Origin: Asterochloris sp. CNOR1
Lineage: Eukaryota > Chlorophyta > Trebouxiophyceae > Trebouxiales > Trebouxiaceae
DNA: 64,000 nt
Direction: 5' to 3'
Assembly (NCBI GenBank): GCA_963969365.1
Contig: OZ017759.1
Span: 248,001-312,000, forward strand
Below the pieces are notes generated by a model. The model had not been told where the DNA came from. It did not search any database and saw nothing but the letters and a program-made list of their open reading frames with translations. Positions 9,761 through 21,000 of the stretch are shown one piece after another. How positions within the stretch are numbered: the first letter of the stretch is position 1; each line of letters starts with the position of its first letter. The position numbers and the translations under genes were made by a program.

Positions 9761-11061
9761 TCTGATCCCATGCGCTCCACCTCCCAGTCGTACATGAACC
9801 TGGGGGCAGCAGTGGTCCAGTAGGTGGCCAGGCTCAAGGTGGCGCCCCGCAACAGCGTCAGGGAGGCTTTCAACATGGCATGAGGGTGCGGTTGCACCTG
9901 TGCATGAGCTTGCAGGGGGAATGCCCATACCGCACCCGTGTATGTGCAATAGGAGACACTGAGTGGCTGGTCCTCTGTGTGATGATGCTGATGGCTTCAG
10001 CATTGGACGAGCACCGAAGGCCAAAGCTCAAGCTGGCACCGCTTCAGGTAGGCTTCCTGCCTGGCATGGGGGTCTGCTGGTGGAAATCTGCATGAGCAGA
10101 GGGAGGCTGCAGGGGTCACCTCTGTGCTGCTGGAATCAGCAACGGAGAAGGGCACCCTCAAGCATTGGATAGGCTTATTACCAGCGTAACTGTGCATGCC
10201 AAGAGGCAGCCTGCAGGGGGAGCTGCATAGCATATGCACTGTGTACTGGAGCTGCCGGCTTCAGCAATCAAAAGCAGCGAAGGCCAAGCCTGCACGGCGT
10301 CAGGTAGGCCTATTTCCTTGATGCTCCAGGCAATGACCCAGAGTACCACACGCAGTGCAAGGGGTTCAAACTGCCCATGCAGTGCCCAGACAGCGACATG
10401 GACCAGGAAACAGGCATGTCCGGCAAAATGTCAAAGACCAGATGCCTTGGCCAGCCACAGCCTTACAGGAAAAAGTGGCAGTTTTGGCAAAACTGCAGAC
10501 AGCACAGATGCAGTGTAATGTGCTCAGCCCTGCTGCTTGCTGACAGCAGAGAGCTTTAGTGGACAGGTTGGCCTGCAGACTTGCTGCTGCAGGGCTTTCA
10601 GAACTAGTCCATGGTCTTGTATGTCCCTGCAGGTCTGATGCAGCCCAGCACGCATTTGTGACCAATGTTGGGTCCCAACAGCTCCTGCTGGACCCTGCAA
10701 CTGTGCGCCGTACTGACACCACCACCAAGAGCATCAATGAGTGGACAGGGGAGAAGACGTCACGGGATACAGACATTTCAGAGGACATCAAGCCTGAGTC
10801 TGTGGCCGCACTGGGAATCTATGCTGTCCAGATCCTGTGGCAGGACGGGGTTCGATCAGGTGAGCTTTGCTGGCCTTTGGTTTGGCAGCCTCATGGTTGA
10901 ATTTGTGATGCTCTGATGTGAGAAAGTATAGAGTTGCCTATGAAGGTTGCACCATGCAGGTGTACACGTCTTGGCTGCCCCTGATCAACCGTCCTCTGTC
11001 TGAGGCTGGCATGTGTGCTGCAGGTGGCTCCCTTTGAATTGTTGCTCAGCATTCCACAGAA
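9741..11061 (+). pseudogene. HCF101: 3' part of an HCF101-like (Mrp/NBP35 family) gene, broken
   Basis: HCF101 is a plastid P-loop ATPase that carries and delivers [4Fe-4S] clusters. The exon at 9,741-9,870 reads PLVLSDPMRSTSQSYMNLG and AAVVQ, a TAG (9,820-9,822) where the family has Gln, then VARLKVAPRNSVREAF. The exon at about 10,634-10,861 matches the family's C-terminal domain: LLLDPATVRRTD, INEWTGEK, DISEDIKPES and YAVQILWQDG. A last exon from 11,024 reads VAPFELLLSIPQK and a stop, as expected for the end of the protein. One extra G in the run before TTCGATCAG (10,850-10,862) shifts the frame; without it the junction would read DGFDQ-VAP, as in plants. The N-terminal P-loop half is not in the window. 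Stop, shift and missing half together suggest a broken partial copy. Base errors in the assembly would give the same picture. Confidence 0.7.
9905..10560 (+). other. diverged ~305-bp duplication with a small coding island
   Basis: Two blocks about 305 bp apart resemble each other. Tgcagggggaatgcccatac at 9,908 compares with tgcagggggagctgcatag at 10,213. An exon-like end, ggcttcagcattggacga through ttcag then gtaggct near 10,046, compares with ggcttcagcaatcaaaagc through gtcag then gtaggcc near 10,307. Downstream a plus frame (10,330-10,540) reads DPEYHTQCKGFKLPMQCP and DMDQETGMSGKMSK. It looks coding but I do not recognise it. These may be further exons or exon copies of the HCF101-like gene or of another gene. 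Confidence 0.35.
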
Positions 11062-11693
11062 ATAGCTGGCACCACTTCCTTCTGGCAACAATGGATCAAA
11101 TGGTGCCCAAGAAGTGACAGGGGCCCAGCAGATATTGCAGACTGCTCAGCATTACTGGCCAACAGAGTAAAAGTTCCTTTGCAACCCTTGTGAGACATGT
11201 TTGAACATCTGATCTTTAAATGCACCCTTTTCACCAAATTGTTCATTGAGATCTTGTTAGCTGTGTCCCTCAATACACAGTCTATGCTAGTGGCAGACCC
11301 TTTCAAAGCCATCATGTCATTGGTGGGCATTAAACTCAAAAGTGGTGGACTAGTCCACAGCAATGTGATTGTGTTCATGAATGATCATTCAACATGCACG
11401 TTCTATACAAAAATGTCGAAACTACCCATGAGGGCGCCAGCAGTTGGAATAGCCACTGTGCAAGAATGGGACCTGTGAAGGGAGAGCAATCTGTGCCAGG
11501 CAACAAAGAATTTCAATGCAACATCAACAGGGCCACCATTGTCTTGAGAGTTGTCATCTCTCTCTGGGGGTACAATCTACTCCCGACGCCATGCATGCTG
11601 ACTGACAGCCGTCAGGAAGGGCAGGCTGGAGAGTTTGGGGTCAGGGCCCTGAAGCTTATACGTACAATCATGTGCAAAGATGGCAGCACCTGC
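11062..11693. other. intergenic stretch, no gene seen
   Basis: AT-richer than its surroundings, between the end of the HCF101-like fragment and the stop of the fasciclin gene. Nothing further is recognised. Confidence 0.4.
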
Positions 11694-14268
11694 TCACTTG
11701 CCAGCAGGGGACGTGCTGCTGGGGGCACAGGTGGCCACACCAGCAGGGAACTTCTGGGTCAGGTAGGAGTTAATGGAGGTGGCACCCCCAGCAGAGTTGC
11801 CGGCCAGGGCCGCGTTGGCAGCTGTGATCAGGGGAGTCACATTGGTGCAGGAGTTACCAAGAAGCTCGTACACGGCCTCCAGAATGTTTGCGGTCACGGG
11901 GATGCCGCCGGGTGCAGCAGTGACAGAGTAGATAATCTGCAGCAGGGGCAGTCTTGAGCACGAAGGGATGTGGTTGGGGAGAGCAGTGAGCGCTGCAACA
12001 CAGGCAGGCGCCTATTGGTGTTTGCAACCCACAACTTGCACTGCAGGCCATGACTTGGCTTGGTGCATGGAGAGCATGTCGGAAACCCTGCAGGCTGTTC
12101 AGCTGGAAGCCCTTGACAGGAGACTGGCCATCACCTGGTTGACAACTTGGGGCTGGCCTTCTGCAATGGCCTCGACAAAGGACTCAGCGACCTGCAAAAG
12201 GGAGGCGGCCAGCAGAGATTCATGCCCTGTCAAGCTTCAACAATCGCTTGCATCTCTCCGAATCGTGCCTGGTTTTCACTTCTTGTGCTCAGCAGCATTC
12301 CAGCCTTCAAGCTGTGGGCGGCCATTGTGCAGGCATGCAGTTGGGGCCAGATGTTAGCTCAAGACTGTACGCCAGCAGCACCCACCTCGTTGTCGGCATT
12401 CAGCTGCACAGCGGCGAAAATGAGAGGTTCCTCCTCAGCAGGCAACAACACCTCGTCCACAGGGTAGATCAGGAGCTGCAGCACACTGAAAAAGCTTTGG
12501 TACAAGCAGTTGGGGACAGTAGGTTACAAGCACTTTCCACAAGCTGTTGGTGAATTATTGGTTACAGGCCAATTGTGCCACCATGACCCCCAGAGGCATC
12601 CAGTGTTTGATTGGCAGTGGCTTGCCCCCAGCATGGCCAGGCAGCCACTCGGGCAAGTGCAGCAGCCCCAAGGGGGAAGTCCGGATGACCCATGCACATG
12701 TGCACCGCATGCCACACAGGTACCCGCTTGCCTGCACACCACACCGCCCCAGCAACACATACATGCATGTGCATGCGTACAGAAAGCCTGCAGGCACTGC
12801 CACTCACGTTGCAGGCCTGGGTGGGGGGCCCAGAGATTTGTGCCTCCGACAGATCTCCAAGAACATAGGTTCCATTGTCGATGGTGATGGTCAGGTTGTT
12901 GCCACCGCCCAGGAGGGTGGGCAGCACGTCGCCACCCTTGAAGACGCTTAGGGTCTGCAACAGGGGCAGGCGAAATGCAAGTCGGCGGCAGGGCTTGTGC
13001 ACCTGAGGCACAGCACTGGCAGAGCTGGAGGGCTCCCCATGCAGCCTCTGGGGATGTGAGAGGGCCATCACATGATTTTGCAGGTGGTGGGCTGATGCAG
13101 GGAAATGCCAGTGATGCATGCCAGTGATGCAACAGCTGAACATCTGCATGTGTGTGAGGCTTCGGATCTGACCAGCAGCTGCCACACGTTAGCAGGCCAT
13201 GTCCTCACATGTCTGCAATGCAGCTTGCTGTGCACAGGCAGCTGTGTTGCCATGCTGGCAGAGGCTGGGGGCCCCCACAAGCACTCACGGAGTAAGCCTG
13301 GGGGACAACATGGTACAGGAGGATGTCGCGCAGGGCAGGGCTGGCCAGCAGCTGAGTGGCTGTGACGTTGAAGGCGGACAGGTACTCGTCAAAGGCGGCG
13401 TTGGTGGGGGCAAACACCGTCAGGGCAGAATGGGTGCCACTGGCGATGGAAGTGGAAATGTTGGACAGCAGAGCTGCAGGCAGGCAGACATAAGACCTCG
13501 ATACCTCTCTACAGTACCCATATATGATGTGCCAAGCACTGTGTGCGATCAGCAGGTGCACATGCTGCTCCGCAGACTGAGCTGGTGTGCCAACAGGGCA
13601 TCACCCACAGCAAGAACCCAATGTGTGTCTTCAGACCTGTGTGCAGTCAGCTCAGTCTTGGGGCAAACGGTTGCTGCTCTGCAGACTGAGCAGGAGCTGG
13701 TGCAGCGCCAAGTCGCAGGGGACTGTACATGCCAGGCCAGATGCTTTAGCAGCTGCCAGCGGCTCTGGGCCATAGGTTCTGGCAGGCTGGCTAGCCTGAC
13801 AGGCTGCAGTTGTGCTGCCCTGGGACTCACGTGTCAGCCCAGCCGAATCCAGGCCAGCCACCAAAGTGCTGAACTGGGGGTCGGTCAGCACTGGAGAGTC
13901 TGCCAGGAAGGTGCACCCAGGGAAGGTGTTGTATGTGACAGCCTGCTGCAGGCTGCGGCCAGCGGCAGAGGCACCTGGCAGGGCAGAGGTGAGGATGTCA
14001 ACTCATGTCAGCTTAAAAGCAATCAGTTCAAATATCTGGGTTGGGTTGCAGCTGTGTGGTTTGTGCTCTTGTAGGACAAGCTTGTGCAGAAGTTGACTGG
14101 GGTATGCAGAGGCTGAGGGCCTTCAGGCTGGACATGGAGCAGACAGCTGTGGATCGCGCAAGGTAAAGTAGATATTCTGTGTGTCGCCACCTGGCACAGG
14201 TGTGGATCACCTGCCACAAGTGCCGTGAGGCAGCAGGCAAGGCCTGCAAGTCTGCTGGCTGGAGCCAT
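11694..14268 (-). CDS. secreted fasciclin (FAS1) domain protein, 307 aa
   Basis: Seven exons join in phase: 14,268-14,211, 13,974-13,831, 13,473-13,289, 12,954-12,808, 12,475-12,386, 12,191-12,135 and 11,936-11,694. Exon 1 encodes a short signal peptide (MAPASRLAGLACC, then LTALVAG). One FAS1 domain spans about residues 45-195. It starts VLTDPQFSTLVAGLDSAG, has the H1 motif ALTVFAPTNAAFDEYL, the YH-type motif LRDILLYHVVPQAYS, and the closing PVDEVLLPA. FAS1 proteins are extracellular or cell-surface adhesion proteins. After the domain come about 100 residues (VAESFVEAIAEGQPQVV; LEAVYELLGNSC; then a Ser/Thr/Pro-rich tail ending in Lys) with several Cys. This tail has no transmembrane segment or GPI signal that I can see. 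Exons are widely spaced for a small protein. The window ends of every exon are supported by GT and AG and by matching phase. Confidence 0.9.
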
Positions 14269-14869
14269 GTCTGCTGAGATGGGAGGAGCCTGCAGGCAGC
14301 GGTGCACCAAGCTTGTTCGAATTATGAAGATAAGATGAAGTTGTGGTGAAAATGTGGGAGAGAGTCTTGGAGGCAGCCTATGCAACAGCTCGAGGTGAAC
14401 GTTTGGTGTCGCTCAGAGCTCTCAGGCCAAGCGGTGCAGCGACTGAGGACTGCACATGCATGCAGAGCCGGAGGGGAGTGAGGATCCTGGCTGAACAATG
14501 CAGATAGCCCGAACACCTGGGCACAGCCCCGGTCTGCTGGGTGCATCAACTCACCGTGTCCGAGCTACCTTATCCGCCTGTGCTGTCTTGGGCAGAGGGT
14601 CAGAAAGTTGGAGAGAGCCAGAGAAGGGCTGTGCTCTATGAAACGTGCTGCGCAAAGTGAGCAGCTGGAGCTGGACAGCTGTACCACAAGATTTGCTTTC
14701 TACTGGTCAAACAGTCCACCCATCTGGCATCAGCTCCCGAGGCAATCTGCTGCGGCAACGCTAAGACTCCCAGGGATTGTGTCAGTTATCTTCGAAAGTC
14801 TTCTGTAAGGTCAAGCCAAGCACTGCACTTGATTGACCAATCGAAAGGAGCCTTCAAGGCTGAGCGTTG

Positions 14870-14925
14870 GGAGGCGAAGACAAGGTCGCTGCTGCTTGGG
14901 TGAAGTGATTGAGCTCCACCTGACA
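14870..14925 (+). repeat. diverged half copy of the 7,287 hairpin
   Basis: The run gaagacaaggtcgctgctgc, then tt..gaagtgatt..gctccacctgacag, matches one arm and the loop of the palindrome at 7,287-7,404. The internal repeat of that arm is shortened. It lies about 160 bp before dispersed repeat copy B, so the two sequence blocks travel together at both sites. Confidence 0.55.
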
Positions 14926-15083
14926 GAAGAATGCAGTGGTCAGCAGCCAGAGCAGGCCCGCAGCACTGAGCTGAAGCTGGCCGACAAAGGGGATGCGTGC
15001 TGAGGAGTCCATACACCGCTCAGTGTGGAACAAGGCACAGCTGAGCTGCCCGCCTATAAGTAACATCCTGTATTGGCTAGACG

Positions 15084-15212
15084 GCAGGCGGCAGAGGGCT
15101 CCTAGAAGCATGGCAGGCCGCACAGGAGATGGGCTTGGCCAGAAACCTCATGTATCATGTGGGCTCTCAAGGGCAGAGGTGCAGGGCTGCTGTCAATGAG
15201 TCTGGCTGCTGA
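15084..15212 (+). repeat. dispersed repeat, copy B
   Basis: Plus-strand match of copy A (7,553-7,411, minus strand). The two are clearly similar over about 130-140 bp with one internal gap of about six bases. Class unknown; no open frame is shared in a way that would show a protein. Confidence 0.75.
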
Positions 15213-15568
15213 ACTTGAAGCTGAAACGCAATTGCATGGCGTTCACAAGCAGAAAAGGCCAGGAAGGCAGTATGATGATGGCCTTGGTGGAGGTGGGTGT
15301 GGTATTGCACACAAGATGACAGGGCAGACAGTATGTCTGCTTGAACACTATACCTCTGGTAGGAAGGTGATGGGTATGGTGCCTTTGGTTGCTGCAGGCA
15401 CTGACTAAGTGTGTGTGTGACAGCTGGTAGATGGTGCAAGCACTGCTGGTGAGCAGCCGGCCACCATGACTTTATAAGTCTGGCGCCACGAGCGGGTGAG
15501 CAGCCTGCGGCAGAGGTCAGGCTGGAGCCTAGCAGGCTGGCCAGCAAGACAGGAGTTGTTGTCAATCA

Positions 15569-16000
15569 TCAATGCCCAATGGAGCGCTGTGAATGGCGCC
15601 GCTCAGCGGTTTGAGCACAACCAGCACAGGCTCTGCTCGTCGTGACATTGAAAGCGTAGCATTGCTGGTCCCTCCAAGTGTGCACAGCAGCATGCTTCAG
15701 GAGTAAGCTGCTGTTTGCAATCCACTGCCTTGCCAAGACCAAGGCCCTCAGTGCTGCCGTGTGAAGCTCTGCCCAGCAGCATAGGTCAGGCATCAGCAGA
15801 TACAATTTGACTGATGTTTTGGACCCATACATAGCACTCCACCAGGTATGGGCCAGCTGGTGACTGGAAGACAGACAGTACAGGGGCCAGCAACTCGCTG
15901 TCAGGGCTCAGCCTGCAGAGTGGTGGCCTTCTGAACAGCAAGTAGTGGCTTGGGGCACAGGCTTGACAAGCCGCTGGCATGCATAGTGGTGATGGCAACT
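15569..16000 (-). other. possible coding fragments, unidentified
   Basis: Two adjoining minus-strand frames read like protein. The first, about 15,998-15,786, includes LLAPVLSVFQSPAGPYLVE and CYVWVQNISQIVSADA. The second, about 15,832-15,569, includes LHTAALRALVLARQWIANS and QQCYAFNVTTS. They lie in different frames without an obvious intron between them. I do not recognise a family. They could be a small gene whose exons I failed to join, or a remnant. Confidence 0.25.
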
Positions 16001-16676
16001 GCTACTTTGGCTGCAAGAGCATGTGACAACCCTCACGCCTTGCAACCCTCAACCGGGTTGGTAGCTACCGGATGGTAGCCTGACGTGACCGGCCAGGTAC
16101 TTGACACGAGTCAGACGCAGTCTGAACATCAGCTGGAGTCCAGACGGCCTGCCAGGTGTCTAGAACAGGGCAACAGCCCCTGCAGCTGCCAGGTCCTGGC
16201 ACGCACAAGGGCCAGTCAGAGCAGCAGGTGCCGCATACACACCCCACTCAGGGGCCGAACTATGCAATTCATCTTCACTCTTGTGTTTCCTGCTGTGCAC
16301 CCTGCAGCAGCCCATGCCTCATCTCAGCTCTACAGCATCCATGTGCTTGGCGCCCATCAAGGGGAGGTCAGGCACTGGCATGCTCTTGTGGCCAGTGCTC
16401 TCACTTGCTGCCTGCCCTTTCAAGGTGGCTGCTCTTTGTGGAGGCAGGCAAGAACGTGTTGTCCTCTTTGAAAGGCAGACCTCAGCTGGGTACTGGGCCC
16501 AATTGCAGAAGGGTTGGCATGCTTTGTCAGTGATGGCCAAGCTCTGGTCTGACTGCCAGGGGCTCCTTTCAGATGCTGCCAGAGCCATCAGGCAGAGCTG
16601 GAACGAGCTGTCACAGCAGAGTGGGCAGAATTTGGGATTATAATCCGGAAGGAAAGTGACAACTGCCCTGATCGAG

Positions 16677-17936
16677 ATGGTGGACTGGTATGATCAGGGC
16701 AAGCAGACTGCTTCAGGCGGCTATGCACAACCAGGCTACAGCTATGGCACCTCAGGGAGATTAGGCCCAGGCTCTGGAGCCGGCCAGTATGGCAGCTTTG
16801 AGGACGAGCCTCCTCTCCTGGAAGGTGCTGCGACCCTCTGGCATCACATTGAGCTGTCCAGTCATCAAGAAACAATGTCTGTCCTGCAGAGTTGGGCATT
16901 GACATCCCTGGTATCTGGCGGCGATCACTGGGAGTGCTGCTGAACCGTACCAAGGCCTCAGATGTGGAGGAGCTGGACATGGGCGGGCCTCTTATATTCT
17001 GCCTTCTGCTGGGCAGCATTCACCTGCTGGTGAGAACCCTGCCTGGCAGCCAACCTTGCAGCTGAGTTGGAGGCCGCGATGCACCTTGTGAACATGTGTT
17101 CTAGCCAGTCTGCCAGTCAGCTGCCTGCAGCTATCAGCTGCCCACCAATGCCAGTGCCCAGACACTTGCTGCGGCACTTTGCAGACATGTCTTTGTGCAC
17201 TGCAGCAAGTCATTGTAGTCCTTGCAGCATGTATCAACCCTTACTGTGCTGGCTGCAGACTGCCCGACTGCACTTTGGCGTCATTCTCGGGTGGAGCTGC
17301 ATGGCTAGTATCAGCATCTGGTTTGTAGTGAACTCTATGGTGAGCTCCCTGTGTGCTTAAGGAACTGATGCTGCTGGCTGCAGCCCAAATGCTGCAAGAT
17401 CCACTGACATGCCAGTCAGCACCTGCACAGCCACCATTGCACACCAGACGCCCAGCTGGGTTTGGGTGTGACATTAGTCTCCAGCCAAAGTCTGAGCGCT
17501 GTTCTTCCCTCTGTACTTCAGGTGGGAATGGACAACCCAGAGACCCGTCAGCAGCTGGATCTCTACAGCTGCTGCTGCCTGTTGGGCTACTGCATGCTGC
17601 CCATGGTGCTCTTTGCCTTGACAGCCCTCTTGATACCAGGCTCCAGGTACGAGCACTAATGATGCTCTGACCTCAAGGGTGGTGCTAGCAGCAGGCTTCA
17701 TGTTCCAGAGCAACCTGGTACTGTGTTGTTGACCGGATGTGACGGCAACCTCTGGCATGCTGCCCTGCAGGAGCAGGGTGGAGGTCGTCCTTGCTGTGCT
17801 TACTACTCTTTGGTGTGGCAGGACAGCTGGCAAGCTTTTTGTCAAGCGGTCAGCAGCCCTGGAAGACCACAAGTGGCTCATAGCATACCCATGTACTCTC
17901 ATGTACAGCGCCTTTGCTTTGCTTACAGTGTACTGA
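16677..17936 (+). CDS. YIP1: YIP1-family Golgi/ER membrane protein, 219 aa
   Basis: Five exons join in phase: 16,677-16,824, 16,890-17,029, 17,259-17,339, 17,522-17,646 and 17,771-17,936. The protein starts MVDWYDQGKQTASGGY, has a Gly/Tyr-rich cytosolic N-terminus, and then the family hallmark FEDEPPLLEELGIDIPGIW. After the DMGGPL motif come five hydrophobic segments: PLIFCLLLGSIHLL, VILGWSCMASISIWFVV, CCCLLGYCMLPMVLFALT, VVLAVLTTLWCG and LIAYPCTLMYSAFALLTVY, which also ends the protein. YIP1/YIPF5 proteins bind Rab GTPases and YIF1 and act in ER-to-Golgi vesicle traffic. Length and motif order match plant and animal YIPF5. The gene converges on the rolling-stone-like gene, with 137 bp between the two stops. 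Confidence 0.96.
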
Positions 17937-18073
17937 GAGGGTTCATTGTGCTCAAAGGCTCTTCAATTGATTGGGTTTCATTGATGCACAGTGTATATGA
18001 AATATGAGCAGTCACAAACACAGCAGGACCATCACTGGAAGGGGACGCTGCCTTCAAGAACTGCGAAGCCCTG

Positions 18074-21000
18074 CTACAGATATTTGCTACTGATGTGCCG
18101 CATGCTGCTGTCCCCCTGTGTTGAGGGAGACCCAACTGGCGGCCTGCCATCATCCTGTGCAGAGCGCTCACGTGCCGCAGCAGAGCTGTTGGCAACCACT
18201 GGAGCATTCTGCTGGGAGGCCCCAACCTTGTTGAATCGCCAGTTGAGATCTCCACCCTGCCCATCCATACCTTGCTGGGGCGCATGTGGCTGCTGAGCAG
18301 TGGACGGGGCTGCCTGCCTGCGCACAGGCTCCACCTGGCCAGGCAGCCACCTATGGCTGCCAAACCTTGCGCCCAGAAGGTCCCGAATTGTAGCTATACC
18401 CATCCTGCAGACAGATGAGTCCACGCATTAAGTGACTTCCCATGAAGTTACAGGGTTGCAGGGCAGGTCTTGCCTGCGCGGCTGGCCTGCCTAAGTGGAG
18501 AGCTTGCACCAGATCATCAGCTGGCTTTGGGTTGCGGCAGACCACCTGACGCAACCCGAGCCCAGAAGGCGGGGACAGCGGCGCTGCATCTGGGGCCAGC
18601 AGGTGAAGTGGGCACCACAAAGGCCAGATTGGGTTGTGGTCAGGCACATCCCTGGGCATGCAAGGCATGCAAGCAGCAAAGCAGAGCGAGACCTGCTGTG
18701 GGCAGAATGGCACAGAAACTCACCAGATCAGGAAGACTCCAGCATACACCACAGGGAGCAGCATGTAGAAGCCGATGGAGCGATCCTGGTGCCAGTTGAG
18801 GGCAGGGTAGATCCACCGCTGCCCGCCAGCAAAGTAGATCCAGACGAAAAACAGGTAAACAGACCCATACCAGATGCAAACCTGGAGGCATACTTCAGAT
18901 GACTCAGGGCTTTGGCTGCCTCAGTGCAGGCAGAACGACTGTGGTGGTCATTGCAGACAGCATGAGTGTGGCAATGCTGGCATGGCACAGCATTTCGTGG
19001 TCAGGCTGACAGGCCGGCAGGTGGTCATGTGCTTGGCAGCGGCAGAATACAGCTGCAGAGGGCATACCTGGAAATGGTAGGACACAAAAGGGGCTCTGGA
19101 GCACCAGACATCAAAGAACATGATGCCCAGGTTGACTGCATGCTTGAGGTAGTCTGCTGCCTGCGGCTGGGTGCCACCCACCTGCAGACTCGCCAAGCAG
19201 CAGTTCAGTGACGCCTGTGCGCTTAGGTCTTTACATAATTACACGAATGATAAAGGGACAGCTGCTAGCTGGCAAGCTGTGGCTCAGTTATTTTATGTTG
19301 AAGGTAGGGCAGTGCATTGATGCGGGATACGACATGGCCTGGGAGAGTGGCACTGGGTGCAGTAAAGGTGCTGCCGCTCACCACGGCCGTAGAGGCGCTG
19401 TCCTGGCCAGCACACTGCTCATGCGCCGAGCATGCCCAGCGGCGTGGCAGGCAGACGTGACGTCACCATCTGGGCAGTACAGGCAGATTGCTGCACATGT
19501 GGCCAGGCACGCAGGTACCCAGAGTGACTCAAATCACGCAGTGAGGGTGTGGAACCCACCTTGTAGATGAAGGGCCAATAGTAGACGGTGACTAGGGCAG
19601 CGCTGGCTGCCGCAGTCTGGACGGCCAGGCAGTGCAGCTTTTCGAGGAAGGCCCAGTTCGTGAGCTGCAGGCAGTGGCAGGCCACGACTGGCAGTTGCGC
19701 ATGCATTGCTGTTGTCAAAGTCTTTTCTGAGACTGACCATGCATTGTCAGGCAATTGATATGCGAGACAGGAAGCCAACATGGTGCTGCTGGTGCCAGCA
19801 AGCGCCCCATAGCCGACAAAGTCGACCCATTCCATTTACAGCCCAACCTGGGGAATCTCCGACACAGTGCATGGCGAACACCTTACAGGCGACACACCTT
19901 CACCTCTTGCAGCCTTTTGTTGCAGGGACAATGGAAGTTCCATATTCCAGCCAAGGCTAGACAGAGTGCCAACGGAAGCAGGACAGAGGGCGACGGTGCC
20001 ACACAGCAACATTGCTTTTCAGGCTCACTGTCTTGCTGTTGGGCTTGCACAGGGACCTGCTTCAGTGTTGCGCAGGCAGCGGCAGGGCGGTTGAGTATCA
20101 TGACAGTGTGAGCATGTACGGTGAGGCACTGATCCAACATCAACAACTTCTTCTTCTTCGGCTTGACGCAGGAAGCAGCACTGCGGCTGTGCAATGCAAG
20201 CACTCGCTGTGGGCGCATTTCTTGAGCTCTGTTGTGCGCAGCAACAGCAGCGCAGCTGGAGGACCACGACAGGCAAGCACCCACCGTGGGCGCATATCTG
20301 AGCTCGGCTGGGCGCATGGCCTCTATGTCGGAGGGCGTCCTGATGTGGCCCCGCCCCTTGACAGGCTGAACCACCGGCTGGGAGTGCACTTGGTGCAGGT
20401 GCTCCCTCACCCTGCAGCAGTGCAGCCAGGCCCATGCAAAAGACAGCTGGGCTGTGGATAAGCATGGCAGCACAGCTCCTGGGTGGTACCAGCAGCCTGC
20501 ACAACTGAGGACAGGCGGCCATGCTGGAGCTGTACCACAGCCTGGGACTGCAGGCAATGGGGTAGGGGCCGCATGCCTAGTTGAAAGCTGCTGTGGGGCG
20601 CGACCTAACCCTGGGGCACATCAGCAGCCTACACATCAGAGCACAGTCAGCAATGCTTCAGCTTTACTGCTACCGCAGGTCAGCAGTGCATCTGGTGCAG
20701 GTGCTGCAACAATCTGCAGCAGGGCAGCATGCTCATGTCAGAGGCATGTGCTGGCGGCCACCCTGCCCCTTGTTGACTGTCACTGCGAGTAGCAAACGTG
20801 AGCTGCCAGGCGGCATGCCTCTGGAGTGGCGCACAGGCAAATGATGAGGCTGTAGTTAAGCAAGCCAGTGTCCTCAACAACTGCCAACCTGCTGTGGGGG
20901 CAAGTGCCCGCAGTGCCTCACCTGTTTACGTTGCATGCCTCAGCTGTGTTTAGTATCAGAATGTTGTTATAGTGCAGCAAGCTTGCCATGCAGAAACTGA

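Larger units (their letters stand above)
14269..16676. other. 2.4-kb stretch with repeats and possible gene fragments
   Basis: This stretch between the fasciclin start and the YIP1 start holds the partial hairpin copy near 14,870 and dispersed repeat copy B. It also has exon-like text on the minus strand at 16,000-15,569. No complete gene was resolved. Confidence 0.4.

Noticed and set aside
19560-19835. Separate small gene starting at ATG 19,835 (MEWVDFVGYGALAG)
   Set aside because: The sequence from 19,664 on is exon 10 of the rolling-stone-like gene, joined in phase to exons 9 and 11. The upstream part is intron that stays open by chance.
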